Of a DNA stretch of 64,000 bases, positions 17,478 through 25,815 are shown in pieces. The DNA is from an uncultured Bacteroidales bacterium (GTDB taxonomy: Bacteria > Bacteroidota > Bacteroidia > Bacteroidales > Porphyromonadaceae). A program made the translations under genes and the position numbers. A model generated the notes under the pieces. It saw only the letters and a program-made list of their open reading frames with translations, did not search any database and was not told the origin of the DNA. The DNA is taken from positions 3,003 to 67,002 of the forward strand of contig CAMYPM010000009.1 of NCBI GenBank assembly GCA_947290775.1. Direction: 5' to 3'. Within the stretch, counting starts at the first letter, position 1. Each line of letters begins with the position of its first letter.

Positions 17478-18380
17478 ATGAAACCGACATTGCTAATCAT
17501 GGCCGCCGGTATGGGTAACCGATATGGCGGATTGAAACAATTGGATCGATTGGGTCCTACCGGTGAGACAATACCGGACTACTCCGTTTATAATGCGCTA
17601 CAAGGGGGTTTTGGCAAGGTGGTATTTGTAATTCGTCATAGTTTTGAAGAGGAATTTCGAAGTGCTGTACTGTCTCGCTACGAGGGCAAGATAGCTACCG
17701 ATGTGGTTTATCAGGAGCTGGATGCCTTGCCCGATGGCTTTACTGTACCTGATGGGCGTACCCGTCCATGGGGCACCGGGCATGCAATGCTTATGGCTAA
17801 AGAGCTGATCAAGGAACCTTTTTGCGTAATCAACGCAGATGATTACTATGGGGCAGAGGCTTTTCGCATTATGGCAGCAGCGCTTTCTGCGCTTCCGACG
17901 GGGAGTGTCGGCAGCTATTTCACAGCAGGATACCGTTTGGGGCTTACTTTGAGTGAGAGCGGTTCGGTTTCGCGCGGTATCTGCACAGTGAGTGATAAGG
18001 GATTGCTTACAAGGATTGAAGAGCATAAGGAGCTTTTACGACAGGGCGAGCAGATTGTGGATCTGCCTACAGCGCACACCTTCTCACCAGATACCTTTGT
18101 ATCAATGAATTTTTGGGGATTTTCTCCCGATTTATTTGAGCACACAGAGCAACTCTTCAGGCAGTTCTTGATGGAGCACGCTAAGGAGGAGAAAAGTGAA
18201 TTCTATATACCTACAGTGGTGGATTATCTGATTAAGTCAGGTAAGGGTACCTTCAAAGTACTCCCTACTGAGGAGAGCTGGTTCGGCGTTACTTATAGTG
18301 CTGACCGTCCAATGGTTGTAGAGCGCCTTCGTCAGTTGCATGAGAAGGGCGTCTATCCAACCCCTTTGATGAGTAAATAA
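17478..18380 (+). CDS. Sugar-nucleotidyltransferase-type NTP transferase
   Basis: 300 residues. The N-terminus carries the nucleotidyltransferase signature LIMAAGMGNRYGGLKQLD (Gly-rich loop and Lys). A WGTGHAML segment (near 98) and the metal-binding Asp pair in VINADDYYG (near 119) follow, the standard order of the GT-A fold sugar-1-phosphate nucleotidyltransferases. The C-terminus lacks the left-handed beta-helix of GlmU. Bacteroidota homologues are often paired with a small-molecule kinase; none is adjacent here. Substrate unknown. It has its own promoter and lies 43 bp before pepO, which may be cotranscribed. Confidence 0.78.
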   Translation: MKPTLLIMAAGMGNRYGGLKQLDRLGPTGETIPDYSVYNALQGGFGKVVFVIRHSFEEEFRSAVLSRYEGKIATDVVYQELDALPDGFTVPDGRTRPWGTGHAMLMAKELIKEPFCVINADDYYGAEAFRIMAAALSALPTGSVGSYFTAGYRLGLTLSESGSVSRGICTVSDKGLLTRIEEHKELLRQGEQIVDLPTAHTFSPDTFVSMNFWGFSPDLFEHTEQLFRQFLMEHAKEEKSEFYIPTVVDYLIKSGKGTFKVLPTEESWFGVTYSADRPMVVERLRQLHEKGVYPTPLMSK

Positions 18381-18423
18381 TAAGAGAATATCCTTTCGTT
18401 AGGATAATAGTAGAAAAGATTAT

Positions 18424-20481
18424 ATGAAACTGAAAATGTTATTAATTCTGACATCCGTAGCCGGTCTTACGTTAGTAAGCTGCAACGGTAAGGGAGGTAA
18501 TGGCAAGGGTACTGAAGAAGCAGTACCGGCTATAGACCTCACCGCAATGGATACCACCATTAATCCCGGAGATGACTTTTATCTCTACGCCAACAAAGGT
18601 TGGATGGACGCCAATCCTTTGAAGCCTGCGTATAGCCGTTTTGGTGCGTTTGATCAACTGCGCGACCTCTCAATTGAGCGTGTTCATGGCATTGTAGAGT
18701 CTCTCGCAGGGGCTGAGTTGCCTAAGAAAGGGACTAACGAATACCGTGTGGCTGTACTTTATAAGCAGGCAATGGATAGCACAAAGCGTAACGAACTCGG
18801 TGCACAGCCTGTAAAGCCTTTTATAGATGAAATTGCAGCAGTTTCGTCAAAAGAAGAACTCCTTGAGTTGGCTGCTAAGAAGGATAATCGTGGTGAGGCA
18901 ACGCTATTCGCTACTTATGTGTATGCAGATGATATGAATAGCGACATGAACATCATGCATGTGTTGCAGCCCTCTTTGGCGCTTCCCAATAGAGACTACT
19001 TTTTGGCAACCGATGAAGCCGGGCAGAAGATCCTGAAGGAATACAACGACCATGTGCTTCGTATGCTTGCTCTTGCAGGTTATAATGAAGCAGATGCTAA
19101 GCGTCTTGCTGACAACAATATGAAGATCTCTAAGCAGATCGCCGAAATGAGCTACTCACCGGTTGAGCTTCGTGATAGCAGAGCCAACTATCACATGCTT
19201 GAGGTAAAGAAGTTTGCCGCTGATAATAAGGGATTTGATTGGAATCGCTATATCCAACTCCGTAACTTAGACAAGTTGGAGAAGTGGGATGTATCTCAGA
19301 TCAAGTTCTTCGAAAAGTTTGATAAGTGGTATCCCACAGCAGATCTGGAGGCCATCAAAGACTTCCTGACTGTAGCAGAGATTGAGGGTGCTTCCGGCTA
19401 CTTGAGTGATGCTTTTGTAGAAGAGAACTTTAACTTCTATGGTAAGGTACTCAGCGGTCGCAAAGAGATGCATCCTCGTTGGCGTCGTAGCGTTAATCTG
19501 ATTGACGATGTACTCGGCGAAGCTTTGGGACAGATCTATGTAGAAAAGTACTTCCCTGCAGAAGCTAAGGAGCGTATGGAAAGCCTTGTCAAGAACCTCC
19601 AGGATGCTCTTTCTGAGCGTATTGCAGGACTGGAATGGATGAGCGATGAGACGAAGGCAAAGGCTCAAGAAAAGCTAAAGAACTTTACCGTAAAGATTGG
19701 CTATCCTGATAAGTGGAAAGACTACTCAAAGATGAGTATCGACGCTGATAAGTCGTTCTTTGAAAACCTTCTCGAGGTAACTCGCTTTGAGCACCAGCGC
19801 AATATGGATGACTTGGGAAAACCAGTAGATCGTACACGTTGGCTCATGAACCCGCAGGAAGTAAATGCATACTACATGCCTACTACCAATGAAATATGCT
19901 TCCCGGCAGGTATCCTCCAACCGCCTTTCTTCAATATCAATGCAGATGATGCAGTGAATTATGGTGCTATCGGTGTGGTAATTGGACATGAAATGACCCA
20001 CGGATTTGATGATCAAGGACGAGAATTTGACAAGGATGGCAATATGAACAACTGGTGGACTGAAGAAGATAGCCAGAAGTTTAAAGCCGCTACGGCTAAG
20101 CTGGTAGACCAATTCAACCAAATCAAGATCACCGACGAACTGAATGCAAATGGTGAGCTTACCTTAGGAGAGAACATCGCTGACCAAGGCGGTCTCCTCA
20201 TTGCTCGCCTTGCCCTTGAAAAGGCTTTGGGTGGAAAGGAACCTGAACCTATTGATGGCTTCACTGCAGCACAACGCTTCTATATTGCTTATGCACGCGT
20301 TTGGGGGCAGAATATCACCGAACAGGAAAGAGTTCGTCTGACTAAAGAGGATCCGCATAGCTTAGGTGAGTGGCGTGTAAACCAAACTCTTCGAAATATT
20401 GATGACTTCTACAAGGCTTTCAATATAACAGAAGGTAACAAAATGTACATCGCTCCTGAGAATCGCGTACTCGTTTGGTAA
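18424..20481 (+). CDS. pepO: M13 (neprilysin-like) zinc endopeptidase, lipoprotein
   Basis: 685 residues, normal for bacterial PepO. A lipoprotein signal ends in LTLVSCNG (Cys20). The catalytic domain shows the NAYY substrate-binding element, the zinc motif HEMTH (His522 to His526) followed by GFDDQG, and the ExxxD motif ENIADQGG (Glu583). Family members cleave peptides; the Porphyromonas gingivalis enzyme has endothelin-converting activity, but whether this one shares it cannot be told from sequence. The lipid anchor places it in the envelope. A strong terminator follows. Confidence 0.95.
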   Translation: MKLKMLLILTSVAGLTLVSCNGKGGNGKGTEEAVPAIDLTAMDTTINPGDDFYLYANKGWMDANPLKPAYSRFGAFDQLRDLSIERVHGIVESLAGAELPKKGTNEYRVAVLYKQAMDSTKRNELGAQPVKPFIDEIAAVSSKEELLELAAKKDNRGEATLFATYVYADDMNSDMNIMHVLQPSLALPNRDYFLATDEAGQKILKEYNDHVLRMLALAGYNEADAKRLADNNMKISKQIAEMSYSPVELRDSRANYHMLEVKKFAADNKGFDWNRYIQLRNLDKLEKWDVSQIKFFEKFDKWYPTADLEAIKDFLTVAEIEGASGYLSDAFVEENFNFYGKVLSGRKEMHPRWRRSVNLIDDVLGEALGQIYVEKYFPAEAKERMESLVKNLQDALSERIAGLEWMSDETKAKAQEKLKNFTVKIGYPDKWKDYSKMSIDADKSFFENLLEVTRFEHQRNMDDLGKPVDRTRWLMNPQEVNAYYMPTTNEICFPAGILQPPFFNINADDAVNYGAIGVVIGHEMTHGFDDQGREFDKDGNMNNWWTEEDSQKFKAATAKLVDQFNQIKITDELNANGELTLGENIADQGGLLIARLALEKALGGKEPEPIDGFTAAQRFYIAYARVWGQNITEQERVRLTKEDPHSLGEWRVNQTLRNIDDFYKAFNITEGNKMYIAPENRVLVW

Positions 20482-20507
20482 AATACACTAAGTAAAAGTC
20501 AATAACA

Positions 20508-20545
20508 AAAAGGGGTAAGTGTCGTATGACGCTTACCCCTTTTCT
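20508..20545 (+). terminator. Bidirectional terminator between pepO and the Fn3 protein gene
   Basis: A 12-bp perfect inverted repeat (AAAAGGGGTAAG at 20508-20519, complement at 20532-20543), with A-run before and T-run after. The genes on either side converge, so it can serve both strands. Confidence 0.92.
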
Positions 20546-20581
20546 TATGAAAGATTTGCTTCTACTTTAATGCAGTCTCTG

Positions 20582-22318
20582 TTACCGCACTAATACTTTC
20601 GTTGCTTTGTTGCCTTGGCACTTGATGTATACGCCCGGAGCTTGTGGTTCCTCAATGCGTTTGCCTTCAAGGGTTAGGTAGTAGGGAGCGGCCTCTTCAG
20701 TGTCGATAGCATCAGGGGCAGTGATGCCATCCAAAAGAATGGATTCAATAGAAATATTGTCGATGTACACATTTGTGATAGGTCCATCGTGGCGGACAGC
20801 ATCAAGCCTAATTTGTGCCACTTTTACTTTCTTGTCAAATGTGATATTTTGTTTTACCTCTTCCCAGAGTGGACGACCTTCCTTAGTAGGCTGTGAGGTC
20901 CAAACTTCTTTGAAGGGTGCATTGTCTTCGGATATGGAGATGCGAAGTTGATTAGAGAAAGCCTCGGCAGTTGCATTCCAAAGGAACAGCTTGACCTGAA
21001 TCTCTTTCACTCCGGCTACAGATAGGTGCGGAGAGATAAGGCTTTCAGTCTGCCCATCAGGTGAGTAGGAGTAGAATTTGCAAGAGGCAAAGCCATTGTC
21101 TTCGTCCTGAGGTTTCAGCTTTATGATTTCATCATTGGGCAAGAAGTACATGGTTCCTGAGCTGACATACTCCCAAGCTTCGTAGGTATAGTTGGGGTCA
21201 TTCTGTGTAGAGGCTGTTTGCCAACCATGATGCGACATAGCTTGATTGGCAAAGGATTCCGTGAAGGGAAGTGTGCAGGGCGCCCCAATTAGCTGCGCTT
21301 TAGACCGAGCCGGGGTCAATGATTTACCTGCCGTATTCTCTGCAATGAGCGTATAGACTACGTTCTTTTCTTCTTTAAAGTTCGGAGTGTCTACATATTT
21401 TGTTGCCTTAATGCCTTTAGCTACTTCCTCACTTGACTTATCCGGGTAGACACGTGTAAGGGTATAAGTGAGGTTTTCCGGGTCACAACTGCCGCCTCTG
21501 CCTCCTCGTAGTGGAGCTTCCCAAGTAAGCGTGCACGCTGTTTCGGTAGCGTTGGCAGTAAGGTTCATGGGTGTATCCGGGTAATCCAAGCCTACATAAG
21601 TAGAGGACTCTTTTCCTTCACCTACTCCGGTGCTCCCGATTCTTGCTACAGCTCTATAGTGGTAGGATTTATCCATTTTAAGGTCGGTGTGCTGATAGGT
21701 GCACTTTTGACCCGGTTGCACGTTTTCGATAGAGTGAAGGGTTGTCCAGTTCCAGTCCTCGTACAGCTGTATATCAATGAACATTGTACCCGTCAGATCT
21801 TTACCGGAAACGCTTTTTGTGGGGGCGGTTACAGCGAGATCCACTATATTGGTTTTGTGGTCTTTTGTCGTTGCCGTAAACTCTGTGATGGCACCCGGAG
21901 TAACACCTGTATAAGTCGATACATAGGCATAACTACCCCGTGTGGCATCTACATAGCAAGAGAGACGATACTCATACTTTTGATCAGGCGATACGTTTTT
22001 ATCCACAAAAGTGAACTCCTCACCGGGCTTAGGGGATACAACTCGACCGCACTCCTCTGTAGGCCATTCGGTACTGGGCGCATGACGTTCAACCAAAATA
22101 TAGGAGATGTAGGGCAAATCGGACTGTTCGTAAGTGTCCCAGTCATATTCTGTTTTGCTTGGCGCCGTTGCTTTAATGGTTACGGTATTGGCTGCTTCAT
22201 CGTAGGTAGCCTCTTGATTCCGAGGGCTCTCGGCAGTGTAAGTCTTTTGTGCTTGTGCGCTGAGAGGCAGCAACAGAAGAGCGAACTGTGAAATAATAAG
22301 TAGTAGTTTTTTACTCAT
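20582..22318 (-). CDS. Secreted Fn3 / choice-of-anchor J-type protein, probable T9SS cargo
   Basis: 578 residues from the ATG at 22318. A longer frame exists upstream, but this start gives a clean signal peptide (MSKKLLLIIS to SAQAQ) and lies 43 bp after a good promoter. Several fibronectin III-like repeats cover about residues 30-340. A jelly-roll segment of cleaved-adhesin or choice-of-anchor J type begins at LPFTESFANQ (near 350). The C-terminus ends YYLTLEGKRIEEP, then GVYIKCQGNKATKVLVR. This GxR, PGVYI, KVLVR order resembles the short T9SS type A sorting signal, so the protein is probably exported and surface-attached. Ligand unknown. Confidence 0.68.
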   Translation of the reverse strand: MSKKLLLIISQFALLLLPLSAQAQKTYTAESPRNQEATYDEAANTVTIKATAPSKTEYDWDTYEQSDLPYISYILVERHAPSTEWPTEECGRVVSPKPGEEFTFVDKNVSPDQKYEYRLSCYVDATRGSYAYVSTYTGVTPGAITEFTATTKDHKTNIVDLAVTAPTKSVSGKDLTGTMFIDIQLYEDWNWTTLHSIENVQPGQKCTYQHTDLKMDKSYHYRAVARIGSTGVGEGKESSTYVGLDYPDTPMNLTANATETACTLTWEAPLRGGRGGSCDPENLTYTLTRVYPDKSSEEVAKGIKATKYVDTPNFKEEKNVVYTLIAENTAGKSLTPARSKAQLIGAPCTLPFTESFANQAMSHHGWQTASTQNDPNYTYEAWEYVSSGTMYFLPNDEIIKLKPQDEDNGFASCKFYSYSPDGQTESLISPHLSVAGVKEIQVKLFLWNATAEAFSNQLRISISEDNAPFKEVWTSQPTKEGRPLWEEVKQNITFDKKVKVAQIRLDAVRHDGPITNVYIDNISIESILLDGITAPDAIDTEEAAPYYLTLEGKRIEEPQAPGVYIKCQGNKATKVLVR

Positions 22319-22360
22319 AAAAATGCATTCTCTATTAATTAGTCTTCTTATTTTGTAAGA

Positions 22361-22368
22361 CAAACTTA
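22361..22368 (-). promoter_or_regulatory. Promoter -7 element for the Fn3 protein gene
   Basis: Minus-strand TAAGTTTG matches TAnnTTTG and supports 22318 as the true start. Confidence 0.6.
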
Positions 22369-22544
22369 CAGAAAGGGAATGAAATAAATGGTACATTTTG
22401 CTTATCCCCACTGAGTATTCCCTTATGGTTAACTTGCCTTTCTGACATCCAATGAAGAGTCTATGGGTATAAAAGGACACAATAAGTAAACCAGTAGATC
22501 GCTATTACTGCTCTGCATTTGCCTAAGAGCTCACTATCTTTCGT

Positions 22545-22552
22545 TACCTTTG
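22545..22552 (+). promoter_or_regulatory. Promoter -7 element for the metal-uptake operon
   Basis: TACCTTTG, followed by GCG, lies 48 bp before the chosen start at 22600. Transcription from here excludes the longer frame that begins at 22519. Confidence 0.7.
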
Positions 22553-22599
22553 GCGAGAAAATGATTGATTCGTTACACACAATGAGGATGAACCATAAT

Positions 22600-23778
22600 A
22601 TGAAACGCACTTTACGATCGCTTCTGTTACTCTCTTCGCTTCTTTTGTTGACTGCCTCCTGTCACGGAGGGAAAAAGAGGGGTGGCGCTTTTTCGACAGA
22701 TACGCCACAGGCGGGTGCCTATGAGCAGGCTTTGCTGACGGTTGAGGATGCCCGATTATTCAGCATTGAGAATTTGGAAGTGGGCCATCGTGCTTGTGTA
22801 TTTACTCCTTCGGGTGATACATTAGCTCGTTATCTGTTGTTGCCTAAGGAGGCAGCCAAGGAGTATACCGCAGCAGCCAACGAAAAGGTGATCATAGTAC
22901 CCCTTCAGCGTATGGCACTATTGAGTGATACATTCATAGGGGCAGCAGAGCTGTTGGAGGCTATGGAGCAGGTAGTCGCTACGAGTGATACGAGTACGCT
23001 TTATAATGAGGTAGCATGTAGTAGAGCGCGCAGCGGACAGTTGCAAGGCGTATCACCTGCGGGCATTACCAATGCAGAGCAACTGGTGGCTTTGAGTCCG
23101 GATGGCATTATGATGAACTACTTTGAGGGAAGTGATCATAGTCTCTCTCTCCCGGCCAGTAGTCAAATCCCTATTATTTATAACAATGATTGGCAGGAAT
23201 CAACTCCATTGGGACGTGCCGAGTGGATTAAGTTCATAGGTCTTCTTTTCGGAAAAGGAGAAACCGCCTCCAAAATTTATCAGGAGACAAAGAATAGATA
23301 CGAAGCACTGCGGCAGAAAGTCCTTCAACAAAGTGAAAGCCCTGCACCTCGGGTACTTTTCGGACAAGCCTATAAGGGGGTGTGGTATCTCCCTGCAGAG
23401 GATAGTTACGTGGCTTCCTTTTTACGCGATGCAGGGGCAACTTTTAAGGGGTCTGCAGTTGGCGCTCCGGGGGTGCCGATCTCTTTTGAGCAAGTTTTTT
23501 TGGACCATGCAGAAGATGACGTATGGTTGGCGTGGCATTCAGCGGATATTCGCTCTTACAACGATTTCCTAAAACAGGATAAGCGCTATAGTCGCTTCAA
23601 GCCTTTTAAGGAACGATGTATTTGGCTAAACAGCAAACGGGTGAGAGGGACAGCAAATGACTATTTCGAACAAGGCCCCTATAAGCCGGATGTCATACTG
23701 GGTGATCTTGTTTACATATTTCATCCCGCATTAATGCCGAGCGATTTTATCCCCTCTTATTGGCAAAGACTTGAATAG
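22600..23778 (+). CDS. Iron/cobalamin-type ABC transporter substrate-binding lipoprotein
   Basis: 392 residues from ATG 22600; 22588 is a possible alternative. The lipoprotein signal ends in LLLLTASCHGG. The mature protein has the class III (BtuF/FepB) layout: an N-terminal lobe with KVIIVPLQRMALLSDTF, a Leu-Ser-Pro-Asp-Gly-Ile segment, a long backbone helix (about 215-260), then a C-terminal lobe with RVLFGQAYKGVWYLP. It begins an operon with a FecCD permease, an ATPase and a TonB-linked outer-membrane protein, spaced 5 bp, overlapping and 8 bp. The cargo is probably an iron chelate, haem or a cobalamin; none is specified by the sequence. Confidence 0.87.
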   Translation: MKRTLRSLLLLSSLLLLTASCHGGKKRGGAFSTDTPQAGAYEQALLTVEDARLFSIENLEVGHRACVFTPSGDTLARYLLLPKEAAKEYTAAANEKVIIVPLQRMALLSDTFIGAAELLEAMEQVVATSDTSTLYNEVACSRARSGQLQGVSPAGITNAEQLVALSPDGIMMNYFEGSDHSLSLPASSQIPIIYNNDWQESTPLGRAEWIKFIGLLFGKGETASKIYQETKNRYEALRQKVLQQSESPAPRVLFGQAYKGVWYLPAEDSYVASFLRDAGATFKGSAVGAPGVPISFEQVFLDHAEDDVWLAWHSADIRSYNDFLKQDKRYSRFKPFKERCIWLNSKRVRGTANDYFEQGPYKPDVILGDLVYIFHPALMPSDFIPSYWQRLE

Positions 23779-23783
23779 TACAA

Positions 23784-24812
23784 ATGCGTAACACGTTGGT
23801 ATTTATCATACTGCTGCTCCTCACAATAGTGGCTTTTTGTCTGGATATTGCTTTGGGAAGTGTGTCTATTCCTTGGGAGGTGCTGAAGGGAGCTATATTT
23901 GATCCCTCTTCGCAGCCGGAGGAGTTGCGCTATATCATATGGCATATGCGTTTGCCGAATGCTTTGGCTGCGGCTATGGTGGGAGGCGGCTTAGCAGTAG
24001 CGGGCTTAGCTATGCAAACCCTCTTTAGAAATCCTCTTGCCGATGCTTCTGTATTGGGGGTTTCGGGAGGTGCTTCTCTGGGGGTCGCATTCTTTATGAT
24101 GGGAGGTGTGCTGGTATCAGGTCGAGCAATGAGCAATCCCTCTCTTTGGCAGACGGCCGGTATGTTGCTCTCCTCAATTGTGGGAGCGGCTTTTATTCTG
24201 CTGCTTATTGCTTTGATGGCACGTTCTATGAAGGACATGGTGTCCATACTAATTGTGGGGGTGATGATTAGCTTTATTTCGGGCGCTATGGTAAGCCTCC
24301 TGCAATACTATGCTCCGGCGGAAGTGGTAAAGAGCTTTCAGGTGTGGAGCTTTGGTAGTTTGGAAGGAAATGATGCAGAGAGTGTGCTGTTGATGGCGTG
24401 TACATTGCTGCCGGCCTCTTTACTCTTTTTGTTACTTGCCAAGCAGCTCAATGCTTTGCTTATAGGTGAGCAGTATGCACTCACGGTTGGGGTGTCAATT
24501 AAGCGGGTAAGGCTCTTTGTAATCCTCCTTGCCGGTATTGTGGTAGGGGTATGTACAGCCTTTACCGGTCCGATTGCTTTTGTCGGAATAGCAGTACCCC
24601 ATGTAGTGCGCTTCCTATTCGGCAAGAGCAACCATCGTGTCTTGATCCCGATGACTTTGCTTGTGGGTGCTTGTTTTATGTTATTTTGCCACATGCTTAC
24701 TCACGTGATTAAGAGTGGAGTAGTATTACCCATCAACATTGTAACAGGTATTATAGGTGCGCCTATACTGATCTCAATTATCTTACGAAAGGAACAGCAC
24801 TCATGGAGATGA
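23784..24812 (+). CDS. FecCD-family ABC transporter permease
   Basis: 342 residues with about ten hydrophobic helices. Family signatures include RLPNALAAAMVGGGLAVAG (residues 53-71), the GVSGGASLG loop near 93, and FTGPIAFVGIAVPHVVRFLFG (near 255-275), the cytoplasmic coupling region. It starts 5 bp after the binding-protein gene and its last 10 bp overlap the ATPase start, as expected for translational coupling. It forms the inner-membrane channel of the metal-chelate importer. Confidence 0.95.
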   Translation: MRNTLVFIILLLLTIVAFCLDIALGSVSIPWEVLKGAIFDPSSQPEELRYIIWHMRLPNALAAAMVGGGLAVAGLAMQTLFRNPLADASVLGVSGGASLGVAFFMMGGVLVSGRAMSNPSLWQTAGMLLSSIVGAAFILLLIALMARSMKDMVSILIVGVMISFISGAMVSLLQYYAPAEVVKSFQVWSFGSLEGNDAESVLLMACTLLPASLLFLLLAKQLNALLIGEQYALTVGVSIKRVRLFVILLAGIVVGVCTAFTGPIAFVGIAVPHVVRFLFGKSNHRVLIPMTLLVGACFMLFCHMLTHVIKSGVVLPINIVTGIIGAPILISIILRKEQHSWR

Positions 24813-25807
24813 CAAAAGAGGCACTAACTCTGGACAACCTGACTACCGGGTACATAGGCAAAACGGTTAGTAAAGGGATCTCATGGCAGATTCCTTATGG
24901 AAAGCTTGTATCACTTTTAGGCGCTAATGGCAGCGGAAAGTCTACCTTATTACGAGCTATCTCTTTAGGCAATGAGGTTCGTGGGGGTAAGGTGCTGATT
25001 GATGGTGAGGACTTATCGAAAAAGAGCATTTCCGCACGCTCCCGAATGGTCTCTGTGGTATTGAATGACCAGAGCTATGAACGAAGATTGACCGTAGAGG
25101 AGTTGGTCGCTATCGGACGTATCCCCTATACGGGCTTTATGGGCGTCTTGCAACGGGCGGATAAGGTGGCAATTCACGAAGCCATAGTGCAGTGTAGACT
25201 TCGCGGATATGAGCATAGACGCCTCTCTACATTGAGTGATGGAGAGCGGCAGCGTGCTTTTGTGGCACGAGCAATTGCCCAAGAAACCCCCTTGATTTTG
25301 TTGGATGAGCCTACAGCGCATCTCGACATGGCGCACCGACTTTCCCTCTATCAGCTGTTGCGTGATATGGCACATCACTCGCGAAGGGTGATCGTTGTAT
25401 CCAGCCATGAACTGCAGTTAGCCTTTAATACGAGTGATGAGATAGGTATTTTGACTCAAGACGGCGGTTTAATACATGGTTTGCCGGAGCAACTGGCACT
25501 ACAGCATTCGTATGAGCAACTGTTTCCTGATGAAAATTTCACTTATGATCCAATAAAAGGAATCATTAGAGAGGATGCAGGTGTGCGTCGGGCGATACAG
25601 CTTGTAGGTGAGTCCCCTTGCGATAGAATGCTCTGTACCGAAGCGCTACTTCGCCGCTTGGGCTATGCTCCGACGAAAGAGCCAATTGATGAAATGAGAT
25701 TAGAGGTTACAGAGAGCGGGTGGACGCTTATTAGTGAAGGTCGCGAATATGCTTATGCAACTCTTACAGAGATAGCCGATCATTTAGGAAAAGCAACTAT
25801 TAGATAA
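24803..25807 (+). CDS. ABC transporter ATPase (FecE/HmuV-like) with C-terminal extension
   Basis: 334 residues, about 75 longer than a standard FecE. Walker A is LLGANGSGKST (residues 33-43), the signature is LSDGERQRAF, Walker B is LILLDEPTAHLDM, with the switch His in VVSSHE. After about residue 255 an extra domain follows that is not part of the ATPase fold; it contains RAIQLVGE and a TESGWTLI segment. Similar tails occur in Bacteroidota metal-chelate ATPases and may be regulatory. It overlaps the permease gene by 10 bp and precedes the receptor gene by 8 bp. Confidence 0.92.
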   Translation: MEMTKEALTLDNLTTGYIGKTVSKGISWQIPYGKLVSLLGANGSGKSTLLRAISLGNEVRGGKVLIDGEDLSKKSISARSRMVSVVLNDQSYERRLTVEELVAIGRIPYTGFMGVLQRADKVAIHEAIVQCRLRGYEHRRLSTLSDGERQRAFVARAIAQETPLILLDEPTAHLDMAHRLSLYQLLRDMAHHSRRVIVVSSHELQLAFNTSDEIGILTQDGGLIHGLPEQLALQHSYEQLFPDENFTYDPIKGIIREDAGVRRAIQLVGESPCDRMLCTEALLRRLGYAPTKEPIDEMRLEVTESGWTLISEGREYAYATLTEIADHLGKATIR

Positions 25808-25815
25808 AACGAAAT

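Noticed and set aside
22319..22480. Extended 632-residue form of the Fn3 protein
   Set aside because: The extra 54 codons place a basic, non-signal sequence before an ideal signal peptide and lie upstream of or across the predicted promoter at 22361-22368.
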